Shown here piece after piece: positions 7,599 through 16,058 of a stretch of 17,193 nt of DNA. The notes under the pieces were generated by a model. The model searched no databases. It was not told the origin of the DNA and saw nothing but the letters and a program-made list of their open reading frames with translations. The translations under genes were made by a program, and so were the position numbers. The DNA comes from Phycisphaerae bacterium (GTDB taxonomy: Bacteria > Planctomycetota > Phycisphaerae > Sedimentisphaerales > Anaerobacaceae). Location: positions 1 to 17,193 of the forward strand of contig DAOUVA010000021.1 of NCBI GenBank assembly GCA_030667885.1. Direction: 5' to 3'. The number at the start of each line of letters is the position of its first letter. The stretch's first letter is position 1.

Positions 7599-9824
7599 AT
7601 GAAAAGGACATACTTAATTAGTCTATGCTGCTTTGCATCGTTTTTATTGTTTGCCTGTTATGGCTTTACGGCTCAAACGAACAATGCAGTAGCGTTGCAG
7701 TCTGCCTCGGTATCCGTTGTCGGTGAGTCTGCTGTACTGATAGAACAGATTTGTTCGGAGATTTATAAAGGTGATTTTGCCAGTGCGAGAGGGCTTGTCA
7801 AGAGAAGCAATAAATCTAATAGTGCAGCAATCAGCCAACTGGCCAATGTTATTTCCGAGTATGAAGTGACTGAAGAGAAGCGCCGTATAGCACTGAAGGC
7901 CGCTTATGAAGAGCAGTTGGCAGAGCTGGAAAAGTTTAAAACTGAGAAGGATATTGATGACATAAACGATGTCAATGATATTGTTGATGCGCTTTCGGCC
8001 ATCAACCAGGCCTGTGAGTTTGCTGACGAGGAGCAGAAAGCTAAGCTTCTGTCTGATCCGGCCTTAAAAGGAGTATTGCAAAAAGCTATAGATAAGGCCG
8101 CCGAATTTGAGATGGAGGGCAAATGGCTTGAGGCATATACAAATTGCTACGTTTGGTTGATGGCGATAGATCCTGACTATGAGGGGTATTCAGATTATGC
8201 CGACCAGCTTCTGGATAAGGCTTCTATTGCAGTGTCTTTTGAGGATAGTCCCTGTGAGACCCGCGAGGAGCGTTTCTGGGGCATTGAGAAAAAAATGTTT
8301 ATTCGGACGATTGTTTTCTTAGACCTGTATTACGTTAATGTTATTGATTATAACCAAATGGCGACCAAAGCAATTGAGCGGTGCGAATTGTTAGGAGAGG
8401 TAATAGGAGGATCGTCCCGATTTAGTCTGGATTTACAAAAGACCAAAGCGAACAGCTCTGATGCAGAGCCATTTGTGCCGCCTGATCGCAGGAAGCTTGC
8501 AGCCTGGTCGGCGTCATTAGAGGCGCTGTTGGATGAAGTCAAGTCAAGTTCTAAGGTTCTTGACAAGAGAAAGTTTTTTGAGATTTTTGATAAGGTTCTA
8601 CGGCTAAACGAAATGACTGTGGATTTGCCGCAATCAATTTTGATTGCGCAGTTTGCGGAGGCGTCGCTTTCTGCACTTGACCCTTATACGGTGATAATCT
8701 GGCCTAAGCAGGTGCAGGATTTTGAAAAGATGATGACCAGTGAGTTTACAGGTATCGGGATAGAGATTTCGAAGCCCAAAGGATTATTGACGGTAGCGAG
8801 CCTGCTGCCTGACACCCCGGCATACAAATCCGGGCTCGATGCCGGAGACGTTATACAAGCAGTGGACGGGCTTAAAACCAAGGATATGACTCTTAGCTGT
8901 GCGGTTCATAAGATAACAGGCCCGAAAGGTACAAAAGTTGTATTGACGATAGAGCGGCCCGGCGAAGAAAAGACCAAGGATATTACGATAACAAGGGACA
9001 GGATAATTGTTCCGACAATTCGCGGCTGGCAACGAACCGATTCGGGGCAATGGCGATATATGATTGACCAGAAGAACAAGATTGGTTATGTCCGCCTCAC
9101 GAGTTTTGCCTCTGAAAGCGCTGCGAGATTAGAGAAGGTATTGCTTCAGCTCGAATCACAGGGTTTGAGGGGATTGATTCTGGATTTGCGGTCAAACAGC
9201 GGCGGTCTTTTAGACAGTGCAGTTGCAGTTGTTGATAAATTTATCGACGAAGGATTGATAGTCAAGCGACAACCGGGATTTGGCAGGATGCCGATTTATG
9301 AGGATGCTCACAAGAGAAACACCCATCCGGATTATCCCTTTGTTATACTGGTAAATTCCGGCTCGGCCAGTGCTTCGGAGATTGTGGCAGGGGCCTTGGC
9401 GGATAAAAAATATAAGCGCGCAACTCTGGTAGGGACCAGGACCCACGGCAAAGGCAGCGTGCAGGGGATAACGGGATATCCCGGTGAAGGAGCACAGTTG
9501 AAATATACGATGGCGCATTACCATTTGCCTTCCGACCAGCGCGTTGAAAGCCGGGATGCAGTAAAAAAACTTGGCAGAGAAGATTGGGGTGTCGGGCCGG
9601 ATGTCGAAGTTGAGCTCAAAAGCAATGAAATTAAAAAAATGATTGAGATGCAGAGGGATAATGACGTGCTCGTTCAGGCCAACATCAATATCGCCAACCA
9701 TAAACAGAACAAACATACTGTTGAGGAAACCCTCGAAGCTGACCCGCAATTGGCGGTTGGTCTTTTGGTTGTCAGGAGTAAATTGATTGAGGCTGAGGCT
9801 CCGGCGCTGGCTCATCGCAATTGA
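7599..9824 (+). CDS. S41 family C-terminal processing peptidase with PDZ domain
   Basis: A serine protease of the Ctp/Prc family that degrades or trims envelope proteins from their C-termini. The start at 7599 is preferred because it puts the signal peptide (KRTYLISLCCFASFLLFACYGF) at the terminus. An in-frame ATG at 7554 adds 15 residues, and neither has a clear ribosome site. LFAC at 17-20 may be a lipobox. Numbered from 7599 (741 residues), a PDZ domain lies at about 382-470 (EFTGIGIEISKPKGLLTVAS... GDVIQAVDG) and the S41 core at about 491-675. The catalytic Ser is S593 in GSASASEIVAGAL and Lys is K618 in HGKGSVQG, 25 residues apart as in Prc. Residues about 30-370 have no recognised domain, are charged and helical (EEKRRIALKAAYEEQLAELEKFKTEKD near 90-115) and make the protein longer than most CtpA enzymes. 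Confidence 0.88.
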   Translation: MKRTYLISLCCFASFLLFACYGFTAQTNNAVALQSASVSVVGESAVLIEQICSEIYKGDFASARGLVKRSNKSNSAAISQLANVISEYEVTEEKRRIALKAAYEEQLAELEKFKTEKDIDDINDVNDIVDALSAINQACEFADEEQKAKLLSDPALKGVLQKAIDKAAEFEMEGKWLEAYTNCYVWLMAIDPDYEGYSDYADQLLDKASIAVSFEDSPCETREERFWGIEKKMFIRTIVFLDLYYVNVIDYNQMATKAIERCELLGEVIGGSSRFSLDLQKTKANSSDAEPFVPPDRRKLAAWSASLEALLDEVKSSSKVLDKRKFFEIFDKVLRLNEMTVDLPQSILIAQFAEASLSALDPYTVIIWPKQVQDFEKMMTSEFTGIGIEISKPKGLLTVASLLPDTPAYKSGLDAGDVIQAVDGLKTKDMTLSCAVHKITGPKGTKVVLTIERPGEEKTKDITITRDRIIVPTIRGWQRTDSGQWRYMIDQKNKIGYVRLTSFASESAARLEKVLLQLESQGLRGLILDLRSNSGGLLDSAVAVVDKFIDEGLIVKRQPGFGRMPIYEDAHKRNTHPDYPFVILVNSGSASASEIVAGALADKKYKRATLVGTRTHGKGSVQGITGYPGEGAQLKYTMAHYHLPSDQRVESRDAVKKLGREDWGVGPDVEVELKSNEIKKMIEMQRDNDVLVQANINIANHKQNKHTVEETLEADPQLAVGLLVVRSKLIEAEAPALAHRN

Positions 9825-9916
9825 CACACGGCTATGAATATGTGAATTTTATGAGAGCATAGGATATGCCCCCTTAGAAATTCTACAGTAGGGCCTATAA
9901 AAGGAATTATAAGAAT

Positions 9917-11380
9917 ATGATGCAAGAAGAGGTTTCTAACGAGGCAAACAAGTTCGAGAAGCAAAGGCAGGAGAAACTGTCACGTATTAAAGAATTTGGA
10001 ATTGATCCTTACGGCGGAAGATATGAGGGAACCGAGCCGGCCGAAGATATCAAGCTGAGATTTAAGGACGGGGACGAGAGCCAGCAGGCCAAATGTGCCG
10101 GCAGGATTGTGCTGTTAAGGGACATTGGAAAGCTGATTTTTATAACTTTGCGCGACCGCAGCGGTACTATACAGGTCGGATTGAGCAAAAAGCTGCTGGC
10201 TGAGAAGTGGTCACTTGCGAAATTGCTGGAGCTTGGTGACATAATCGGTACGTCCGGCCAGTTGGGAAGGACCAGGACCGGCGAAATTACAATATGGGTC
10301 GAAGATGTTGTTTTTCTAAGCAAATGCCTGCTGCAGCCCCCCGAGAAATTTCACGGTCTGGCCGATATTGACCAGCGTTACAGGCAGAGATATGTGGATT
10401 TGTGGGCTAATCCTGAAGTGATGGAGAGGTTCAAAAACCGCAGCGCAATAATCTATACAATTCGCGAGCTTCTCAAATCCAAAGGATTTTTGGAAGTCGA
10501 AACTCCAATGATGCAGACAATAGCAGGTGGAGCTGCGGCCAAACCTTTCATAACACATCATAATAGCCTGGACATGGATTTGTTTTTGAGGATTTCGCCG
10601 GAGCTGTTTCTAAAGAGACTGCTCGTTGGAGGAATGGAGAAAGTTTTTGAGGTAAATCGAAATTTCCGCAACGAAGGATTAAGCCGCCGGCACAATCCGG
10701 AATTTACAATGCTCGAAGTGTATCAGGCCTACGGCGATTACAATGTTATGATGGATTTGACCGAAGAGATTTTTGGGCTTTGCGTGGAGAAATACTGCGA
10801 AAGCGAAAAGGTGCAGTTCGGTGATATGACGATAGATTTTACCCGGCCGTGGCGTCGGGCCACATACTCGGAGCTGCTGAAAGAATACAGCGGCTGCGAT
10901 ATTGATGACATCGAGGCTGTCCGGGCAAAAGCAAAACAGCTCGGGCTGGAAGCGGATGTCGATGATGCGATGGTTGTCAATGAAGTATTTGAGACCACTG
11001 TCGAGCACAATTTGGTCGCCCCGACATTTGTAATAGATTATCCGGCGGTGCTCTGTCCTTTAGCAAAACGCAGAAAAGACAATCCAAAATTTTCGGAGCG
11101 GTTTGAATTGTTTATCGCCGGGATGGAATTGGCGAATGCTTATACGGAGCTGAATGACCCTGCCGAGCAGTATGAGAATTTCCGTACTCAGCTTCGCGGG
11201 CAGGAAGAATCACTGACGAAGATGGACATGGACTATATCACGGCTTTGAAATACGGTATGCCTCCGGCCGGGGGATTGGGTATCGGAATTGATAGATTGG
11301 TTATGGTGCTGACAGGCGTTGCGAGCATTCGTGACGTGGTGCTGTTTCCTCTCCTGAGACCTGCAAAAGGTCAGGGCTGA
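9917..11380 (+). CDS. lysS: Lysyl-tRNA synthetase, class II
   Basis: A 487-residue enzyme that attaches lysine to tRNA-Lys using ATP. An N-terminal OB-fold anticodon-binding domain spans about 60-135 (AGRIVLLRDIGKLIFITLRDRSGTIQV). The catalytic domain has motif 1 around 175-200 (FLEVETPMM), motif 2 at about 245-266 (EVNRNFRNEG...NPEFTMLE) and motif 3 at 453-460 (GLGIGIDR). The lysine-specific ELNDP (411-415) and the C-terminal LFPLLRPAK are present, so it is not an aspartyl or asparaginyl enzyme. Length matches the family. AAGGA at 9901-9905 lies 11 bases before the first of two consecutive ATGs. It is followed after 56 bases by the permease genes, the lysS-lolC/E order also known from several Gram-negative lineages. 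Confidence 0.97.
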   Translation: MMQEEVSNEANKFEKQRQEKLSRIKEFGIDPYGGRYEGTEPAEDIKLRFKDGDESQQAKCAGRIVLLRDIGKLIFITLRDRSGTIQVGLSKKLLAEKWSLAKLLELGDIIGTSGQLGRTRTGEITIWVEDVVFLSKCLLQPPEKFHGLADIDQRYRQRYVDLWANPEVMERFKNRSAIIYTIRELLKSKGFLEVETPMMQTIAGGAAAKPFITHHNSLDMDLFLRISPELFLKRLLVGGMEKVFEVNRNFRNEGLSRRHNPEFTMLEVYQAYGDYNVMMDLTEEIFGLCVEKYCESEKVQFGDMTIDFTRPWRRATYSELLKEYSGCDIDDIEAVRAKAKQLGLEADVDDAMVVNEVFETTVEHNLVAPTFVIDYPAVLCPLAKRRKDNPKFSERFELFIAGMELANAYTELNDPAEQYENFRTQLRGQEESLTKMDMDYITALKYGMPPAGGLGIGIDRLVMVLTGVASIRDVVLFPLLRPAKGQG

Positions 11381-11436
11381 GCTCCGGACAAAATTCGGGG
11401 CCGAACATTAGCGGTTAAATACTTACGGCAAATGCG

Positions 11437-12780
11437 ATGTTGAAAATATTCTTATGGCTGCGCTATCTCCGCAAGAGAAAGATAGTATTTCTGAGCATCG
11501 CTGCCGTTGCGCTTTCTGTGTCGTTACTGATAATCGTTTCCAGCCTGTTCACCGGTTTTATCAATGTATTCGAGCGAGCGGCTGTTGAGGCAATAGGCGA
11601 TGTCGTTCTTGATCCTTCGGCCAAGTTTCCAAAATACGGGCGGTTTATAGAGCGATTGGAGCAAACTGAGGCAGTGGAGGCTGCAACGGCGATGCTAAAG
11701 GCCGAGGGTTTGTTACTTTTGGGCAAGGGGAACGTGCGTGCCGTGTCAGTTTGGGGGATTGAGCCTGTTCGACGAGTAAAAGTGATGGGTTTTGACCGTT
11801 TTTTACTCAGGCAAAGAGATTCAGGTGGTAAGCCATCTTTCAATATAAAAGGCTCTGAAAACAATCTCGGAGGATTTGTAGGAATAGGAGTTGTGGCCGA
11901 GCCAAACGAAAAGACGGATAAATATGATGTTGAAGCGGTTGAAAAGATGTTTGGTGAGAAAGTTGTTCTTACTACAGGGACCGTAACGCCGGCGGACCCG
12001 GACAGCGGAACTAGAGCAGAAATTAAAAGAAGAGTGATAAAATTTACAATTGCGGATGTCGTTGAAACCGGAGTCCATCAATTTGATAAAGGGTGTGTTT
12101 ATCTGCCCATAGAAGAACTGCGAAAATATTTATACCCAGAGGAGGAGTTACCGGTTGCCAGCCAGATTCAAATCAAACTCGCCGAAGATACCGATGCTGA
12201 TGGAGCTGTCGCTGTTATTCGTGGCCTATGGCAGAGTTTTGTTGAAGACGAGCTGGGGGGCGACCTGTACCTTATTAATGCTGATATTATGACAGCCAAA
12301 CAAATACAAAGACCAATGGTCGCTGCGTATCGAAAGCAAATGGGGATTTTATTATTGATATTTGGTGTAGTGAGCCTTGGTGTTGTTATGCTGATTTTCT
12401 GCATATTTTATATGATCGTCAGGCTTAAGCAGAAAGATATCGCGATAATAAAAAGCTGCGGAGCGGCCGGAAGCTCTGTCGCCTGGATTTTTGTCGGATT
12501 TGGCGCCTGTGTTGGATTGATAGGATCTGTATTTGGGGTCTTGTTGGGATATATTGTTACAAAGAACATTAATACGATTGAGGAGGGGATAAGCATAATC
12601 TTCGGGCTCAAGCTGTGGAAAAGTAGTGTATATATGTTTAGCAAAATACCCGATGAGGTTAATTGGTTCTGGGCTTTGTGTTTCGTATTGTTGGCAATTG
12701 TAGCGGCGGTTATTGGGGCATTGATTCCAGCGGTTGTCGCCGCGGCGACAAAGCCGGTTAAAATTCTAAGATATGAATAA
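11437..12780 (+). CDS. LolC/LolE-type ABC transporter permease, first paralog
   Basis: A 447-residue FtsX/MacB-like permease. One transmembrane helix lies near 17-38 (FLSIAAVALSVSLLIIVSSLF). A large periplasmic domain of about 260 residues follows, then three C-terminal helices at about 302-327, 347-374 and 410-436. This one-plus-three topology is that of the LolC and LolE lipoprotein-release permeases. The cytoplasmic stretch after helix 2 (RLKQKDIAIIKSCGAAGSS) matches the coupling region that contacts the ATPase. In the Lol system a LolC-LolE heterodimer with two LolD subunits moves lipoproteins from the inner membrane to a periplasmic carrier. I cannot assign it to C or E. The ribosome site is weak, so translation may depend on lysS upstream. 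A MacB-like exporter is the alternative, but no MacA-like adaptor gene is present. Confidence 0.82.
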   Translation: MLKIFLWLRYLRKRKIVFLSIAAVALSVSLLIIVSSLFTGFINVFERAAVEAIGDVVLDPSAKFPKYGRFIERLEQTEAVEAATAMLKAEGLLLLGKGNVRAVSVWGIEPVRRVKVMGFDRFLLRQRDSGGKPSFNIKGSENNLGGFVGIGVVAEPNEKTDKYDVEAVEKMFGEKVVLTTGTVTPADPDSGTRAEIKRRVIKFTIADVVETGVHQFDKGCVYLPIEELRKYLYPEEELPVASQIQIKLAEDTDADGAVAVIRGLWQSFVEDELGGDLYLINADIMTAKQIQRPMVAAYRKQMGILLLIFGVVSLGVVMLIFCIFYMIVRLKQKDIAIIKSCGAAGSSVAWIFVGFGACVGLIGSVFGVLLGYIVTKNINTIEEGISIIFGLKLWKSSVYMFSKIPDEVNWFWALCFVLLAIVAAVIGALIPAVVAAATKPVKILRYE

Positions 12781-12803
12781 TGAATATCATTCGTGATTGA
12801 GAT

Positions 12804-14156
12804 ATGCACAAAATCATTCTTGCATTCAGGTATTTTCTTAAAAGACGCATAACGCACTTTGCTGTGCTTGCAGTTGCGCTTTGCGTTTTTATTGTTGTTG
12901 TCGTGATGACCGTAATGACCGGTCTTGTGGGTGATTTTAAGCAAAAGAACTACAATTTTGTGGGAGATTGTGTAGTTGGGACCGAATCTTTAGTTGGCTT
13001 TGCCTATTATGAAGAATTTGTAAATATACTTCAGCAGCAGAATGATTTAGTTCAGGCTGTCTCGCCTGTAATTAAGAGCTATGCACTGTTAAGTCCAAAA
13101 GGTTCGCAACAAAACAGAGGTCTTGAAATTATGGGCATTGAGCCGGTAAGGCATAGCTGGGTTACCGGTTTTGGGAAAACATTGCAGTACCGTACTTCTG
13201 ATGTATCCAGGGCTTTTGAACCATCCTACGACCCGAATCTTTTGGGGTGCGTTTTTGGGATTGACGTCGCTCTAAGGCGTGATGCCAATAGCCGATATTT
13301 TTTTACTTCGAGCCCGATGCGTGCGGCTTTTTCCATAAGCTGTTTTCCTCTTACTTCAAGGGGCGCTTTGTCAAAAGCCGGTACCGGTCTGGTTAATACG
13401 AAAACTTTTTACTACAGCGATATTTCACAAAGCGGTTTGGCCCGTGTGGACTCCTCATTAGTCTATCTGCCATTCGAACAGGCACAGGAGCTTTGCGGTA
13501 TGGACCGGTCGGTCAAGAGGGTCAGTGCTCTTCATATAAAGTTTAAGACTGATGTCAAACTTCAGGCCGGGTGTGAAAAAGTAGATTTGCTGTGGAAAAT
13601 ATTTAAACAGGATAAGGCCAACGAAAGACAGGCGTACTTATTGGATACCGTTAACGTACAAAGCTGGAAGGATTACAGACGTTCGTCCATTGCGCCAATG
13701 GAGAATGAACAGACCGAGTTGATGGTCATGTTTGCTTTTGTGGGGATTACAAATGTCTTTATTGTTTTAGTTGTATTTTATATGATTATCAGCCATAAGA
13801 CTAAAGACATTGGAATATTGAAAAGCATAGGTGTCTCTAATATAGATATTTTGGAATTATTTTCCGGTTTTGCTTTTTTGGTTGGTTTTTTAGGCTCTTG
13901 TATAGGATTGCTTGGGGGGTGGGTGTTTTTATTGAAAATAAACCGAATAGAAGCCTGGCTTTTTGAACATTTCGGATTCCAATTGTGGGACAGGACAATG
14001 TATGCGATACAAGATATTCCAAACCGGATGAATCCTAAAGTTCTGTTGGTAATTGCCCTTTCAGCGATTGTTGCATGTTTGGCCGGGGCGCTGATACCGA
14101 GCTGGCAGGCGGCGAAGCAAAAGCCAATAGAGACTTTGCAGGTAAACCAGTTTTAA
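12804..14156 (+). CDS. LolC/LolE-type ABC transporter permease, second paralog
   Basis: A 450-residue paralog of the preceding permease, starting 23 bases after its stop. It has the same layout: an N-terminal helix at about 18-42 (HFAVLAVALCVFIVVVVMTVM), a periplasmic domain, then helices near 307-331, 351-378 and 413-437. Both paralogs share the element GIEPVR in the periplasmic domain and end in an A-x-x-x-P-[IV]-[KE]-x-L tail. The coupling stretch here is SHKTKDIGILKSIGVSN. Two different permeases followed by one ATPase fits a heterodimeric LolCE complex. The periplasmic domains have diverged widely, as expected if one subunit binds the carrier and the other the lipoprotein. The ribosome site is poor (TTGAGAT before the ATG). 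Confidence 0.82.
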   Translation: MHKIILAFRYFLKRRITHFAVLAVALCVFIVVVVMTVMTGLVGDFKQKNYNFVGDCVVGTESLVGFAYYEEFVNILQQQNDLVQAVSPVIKSYALLSPKGSQQNRGLEIMGIEPVRHSWVTGFGKTLQYRTSDVSRAFEPSYDPNLLGCVFGIDVALRRDANSRYFFTSSPMRAAFSISCFPLTSRGALSKAGTGLVNTKTFYYSDISQSGLARVDSSLVYLPFEQAQELCGMDRSVKRVSALHIKFKTDVKLQAGCEKVDLLWKIFKQDKANERQAYLLDTVNVQSWKDYRRSSIAPMENEQTELMVMFAFVGITNVFIVLVVFYMIISHKTKDIGILKSIGVSNIDILELFSGFAFLVGFLGSCIGLLGGWVFLLKINRIEAWLFEHFGFQLWDRTMYAIQDIPNRMNPKVLLVIALSAIVACLAGALIPSWQAAKQKPIETLQVNQF

Positions 14157-14164
14157 TTGACTAT

Positions 14165-14190
14165 TGTTAATTGCTTTGTCATTATTAACA
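14165..14190 (+). repeat. Small inverted repeat between permease and ATPase genes
   Basis: TGTTAAT (14165-14171) and ATTAACA (14184-14190) are perfect inverse complements separated by 12 bases, in the 70-base gap before the ATPase gene. It could be a weak operator or an mRNA hairpin. In AT-rich DNA a seven-base match is easily random. Confidence 0.25.
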
Positions 14191-14226
14191 GGTTTTGCAA
14201 TAACGGCATAATTGATTGGTGATTAG

Positions 14227-14943
14227 ATGAGTGATAACGATTTCATATTAAAAGCCGAGGGGATTCATAAATCTTATCGGATGGGTGCGACTAGGGTCAC
14301 GGTGCTCAAAGGTGTCGATCTGGCTGTAAAGAAGGGTGAATTTGTGGCAATAATCGGGGCCTCTGGCAGCGGCAAAAGTACACTCCTGCATATATTGGGT
14401 GCCTTGGATAAGCCCGACAAGGGGCTCGTGAAGTTTGAGGACCGGGATTTGAGCCGGTATAGCAGCGGCGAGCTGAACAGGTTCCGAAACAAGATGGTGG
14501 GATTTGTATTTCAATTTTATCATTTATTAGACGAATTAAGTGTGTTGGAAAATGTTTTTCTGCCGGTGATGGCGGGTAAAAGTGTAGTTGGCTGGTTTGG
14601 GAGCCGCAGATGGGCTAAAAACCGAGCCAAAGAGTTGCTTGAGCAGTTTGGATTGTCGCAGCGAACTAAACATAAACCGTATCAGTTGTCCGGTGGAGAA
14701 AGACAAAGAGTGGCTATCGGCAGGGCTTTGATGAATGAACCGAGACTCCTTTTAGCGGATGAACCGACAGGAAACCTTGACTCTGCAACAGGAAATGGTA
14801 TCTTAGAAGTACTTGAAAAATTGAACAGCCTCGGCCAGACCATTGTGATGGTTACACATGATGAGAGGATTGCACGAAGGGCCGGGAGAATAGTAAACTT
14901 GGTCGATGGAAAAATAGAACACAAAAGCATAAAGGATTTGTAG
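14227..14943 (+). CDS. lolD: LolD-type ABC transporter ATP-binding protein
   Basis: A 238-residue cytoplasmic ATPase that would power the two permeases encoded just upstream. Walker A is G44-A-S-G-S-G-K-S-T52. The Q-loop glutamine is Q96 (GFVFQFYHLL, the LolD/MacB-type sequence). The signature is LSGGERQRVAIGRAL from 154. Walker B is LLLADEP at 174-180 with catalytic E179, followed by the D-loop GNLDS, and the switch histidine is H211. FQFYHLLDELSVLENVFLP is characteristic of the LolD/MacB/FtsE-like group. Context with two LolC/E-like permeases and lysS favours LolD. The aminotransferase ATG follows 31 bases after its stop, which suggests a shared transcript. Confidence 0.88.
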   Translation: MSDNDFILKAEGIHKSYRMGATRVTVLKGVDLAVKKGEFVAIIGASGSGKSTLLHILGALDKPDKGLVKFEDRDLSRYSSGELNRFRNKMVGFVFQFYHLLDELSVLENVFLPVMAGKSVVGWFGSRRWAKNRAKELLEQFGLSQRTKHKPYQLSGGERQRVAIGRALMNEPRLLLADEPTGNLDSATGNGILEVLEKLNSLGQTIVMVTHDERIARRAGRIVNLVDGKIEHKSIKDL

Positions 14944-14964
14944 TTTGTGTGCTTTTGTTGCTTT

Positions 14965-14970
14965 GGAGAG
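14965..14970 (+). promoter_or_regulatory. Ribosome binding site fixing the aminotransferase start
   Basis: GGAGAG lies four bases before the ATG at 14975. It supports that start over an in-frame one at 14945, whose ten extra residues (MCAFVALESI) do not look like the family's N-terminus and have no ribosome site. Confidence 0.7.
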
Positions 14971-14974
14971 TATT

Positions 14975-15841
14975 ATGGCATTGAAAATTTGGCTTGACGG
15001 CAAACTTGTTGACCAGGAGGATGCAAAAATATCCGTCTTTGACCATGGTCTGCTTTACGGTGACGGGGTATTCGAGGGTATTCGTGTGTATAACAGCAGA
15101 ATATTTGAATTAGAAGCCCATATCAGGCGGCTTTATAACTCGGCGAAGGCTATACGTCTTGATATCTCGATGAGCCCGGAAAAGCTTATCAGCGCGGTTG
15201 AAAAAACCGTTGAAGCCAATGGGATTATTGACGGTTACATTCGGCTGCTTGTTACGCGCGGCGTGGGAACTTTGGGATTGAATCCATTCGTCTGTGAGAA
15301 CAGCAGTATTATTATTATTGCTGATAACATTCAGCTTTATCCGGAAGAGCTTTATGAAACAGGGATGAAAGTAATCAGTGCCACTACGGTTCGCAATCAT
15401 CCCTTGGCGATTCCGCCTCAGGTAAAGAGCCTGAATTATCTAAATAACATTCTGGCAAAGATTGAAGCTCTGGACTATGAGGTGCCGGAAGCCGTTATGT
15501 ATAACCACGAAGGATATGTGGCCGAAGCCACCGGTGATAATGTTTTTATCATCAGGGATGGCGTGATTTACACCCCGCCCGCTGAAGCAGGTTCGCTGGA
15601 AGGAATAACGCGGAGTGTCGTTATAAGGTTGGCCAAAGAAGACAAGCTTGAGGTTGTTGAAAAGAATCTGACGAGATTTGATTTATATGTTTGCGATGAA
15701 TTTTTCCTCACCGGTACGGCTGCCGAGGTCATTGGAATTGTCGAGATTGACGGCAGGATTATCGGTAAAGGCAAGCCGGGGCCTATCACAAAATTATTGA
15801 GAAAAAAATTCTTCAAATATGCCCACGGCAAAAAGTTGTGA
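14975..15841 (+). CDS. ilvE: Branched-chain amino acid aminotransferase (class IV)
   Basis: A 288-residue pyridoxal-phosphate enzyme of fold type IV. It should catalyse the last step of leucine, isoleucine and valine synthesis by transferring the amino group from glutamate to the 2-keto acid. The N-terminus is the family type (KIWLDGKLVDQEDAKISVFDHGLLYGDGVFEGIRVY). The Schiff-base lysine is K151 in VKSLNYLNN. E184 in VAEATGDNVFI is the conserved acidic residue contacting the pyridine nitrogen, and the phosphate-binding region is LTGTAAEV near 245-252. D-amino-acid aminotransferase and 4-amino-4-deoxychorismate lyase share the fold. The GLLYGDGVFEG and SLNYLNN blocks with this length favour IlvE. 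It sits at the end of the lysS-lol cluster with no other isoleucine-valine genes nearby, so its placement looks metabolic by chance. Confidence 0.9.
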   Translation: MALKIWLDGKLVDQEDAKISVFDHGLLYGDGVFEGIRVYNSRIFELEAHIRRLYNSAKAIRLDISMSPEKLISAVEKTVEANGIIDGYIRLLVTRGVGTLGLNPFVCENSSIIIIADNIQLYPEELYETGMKVISATTVRNHPLAIPPQVKSLNYLNNILAKIEALDYEVPEAVMYNHEGYVAEATGDNVFIIRDGVIYTPPAEAGSLEGITRSVVIRLAKEDKLEVVEKNLTRFDLYVCDEFFLTGTAAEVIGIVEIDGRIIGKGKPGPITKLLRKKFFKYAHGKKL

Positions 15842-15881
15842 GTTGTGAGTCTTTTGTTTTAACTCAGAATTCAAAACTTAT

Positions 15882-16050
15882 GGGAGCCTCTAAAAAATTG
15901 CTTTTGTCACGAGAACGTGCGAAATATTCTCCGGTTTTGGCGGAAGGTCAAAATTGCCACAGGCATAGCCAATGCTATGTCGAAGATGAAGTTTGGCCTG
16001 ACAACACTATTGCAGCCGTTCGCAGTAAAAATGAATTTTTAGAGGTTACC
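15882..16050 (+). ncRNA. Candidate structured RNA or structured leader
   Basis: This gap between the aminotransferase and prenyl synthetase genes holds nested complementary arms. The outer arms are 15887-15899 and 16034-16045 (CCTCT, an A-run and TT against AATTTTTAGAGG, twelve pairs with one bulged A). Inside them TGCGAA (15918-15923) pairs with TTCGCA (16019-16024). At the centre GGCATAGC (15962-15969) and GCTATGTC (15974-15981) form an eight-pair hairpin with a CAAT loop. A short hairpin CACG-AGAA-CGTG (15908-15919) competes with the middle stem. The layout of a long closing stem, open middle and central hairpin over about 165 bases recalls 6S RNA, but I see no sequence hallmark. The right outer arm contains AGAGG, the only Shine-Dalgarno-like sequence before the next ATG, so a translation-controlling leader is equally possible. 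No convincing promoter or terminator bounds it. Confidence 0.3.
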
Positions 16051-16058
16051 TTACAACT

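Noticed and set aside
9210..9827. A 205-codon ORF antisense to the S41 protease gene
   Set aside because: It lies wholly over the catalytic region of the protease and has no motif or ribosome site.
9896..9901. TATAAA before lysS as a promoter
   Set aside because: Transcription would start inside or beyond the ribosome site AAGGA at 9901, leaving almost no leader, and the -35 is poor.
15931..15985. Resemblance to the SRP RNA core (GGAAGG near paired bases)
   Set aside because: The conserved asymmetric and symmetric loops of SRP domain IV are not present. Only a short chance match remains.
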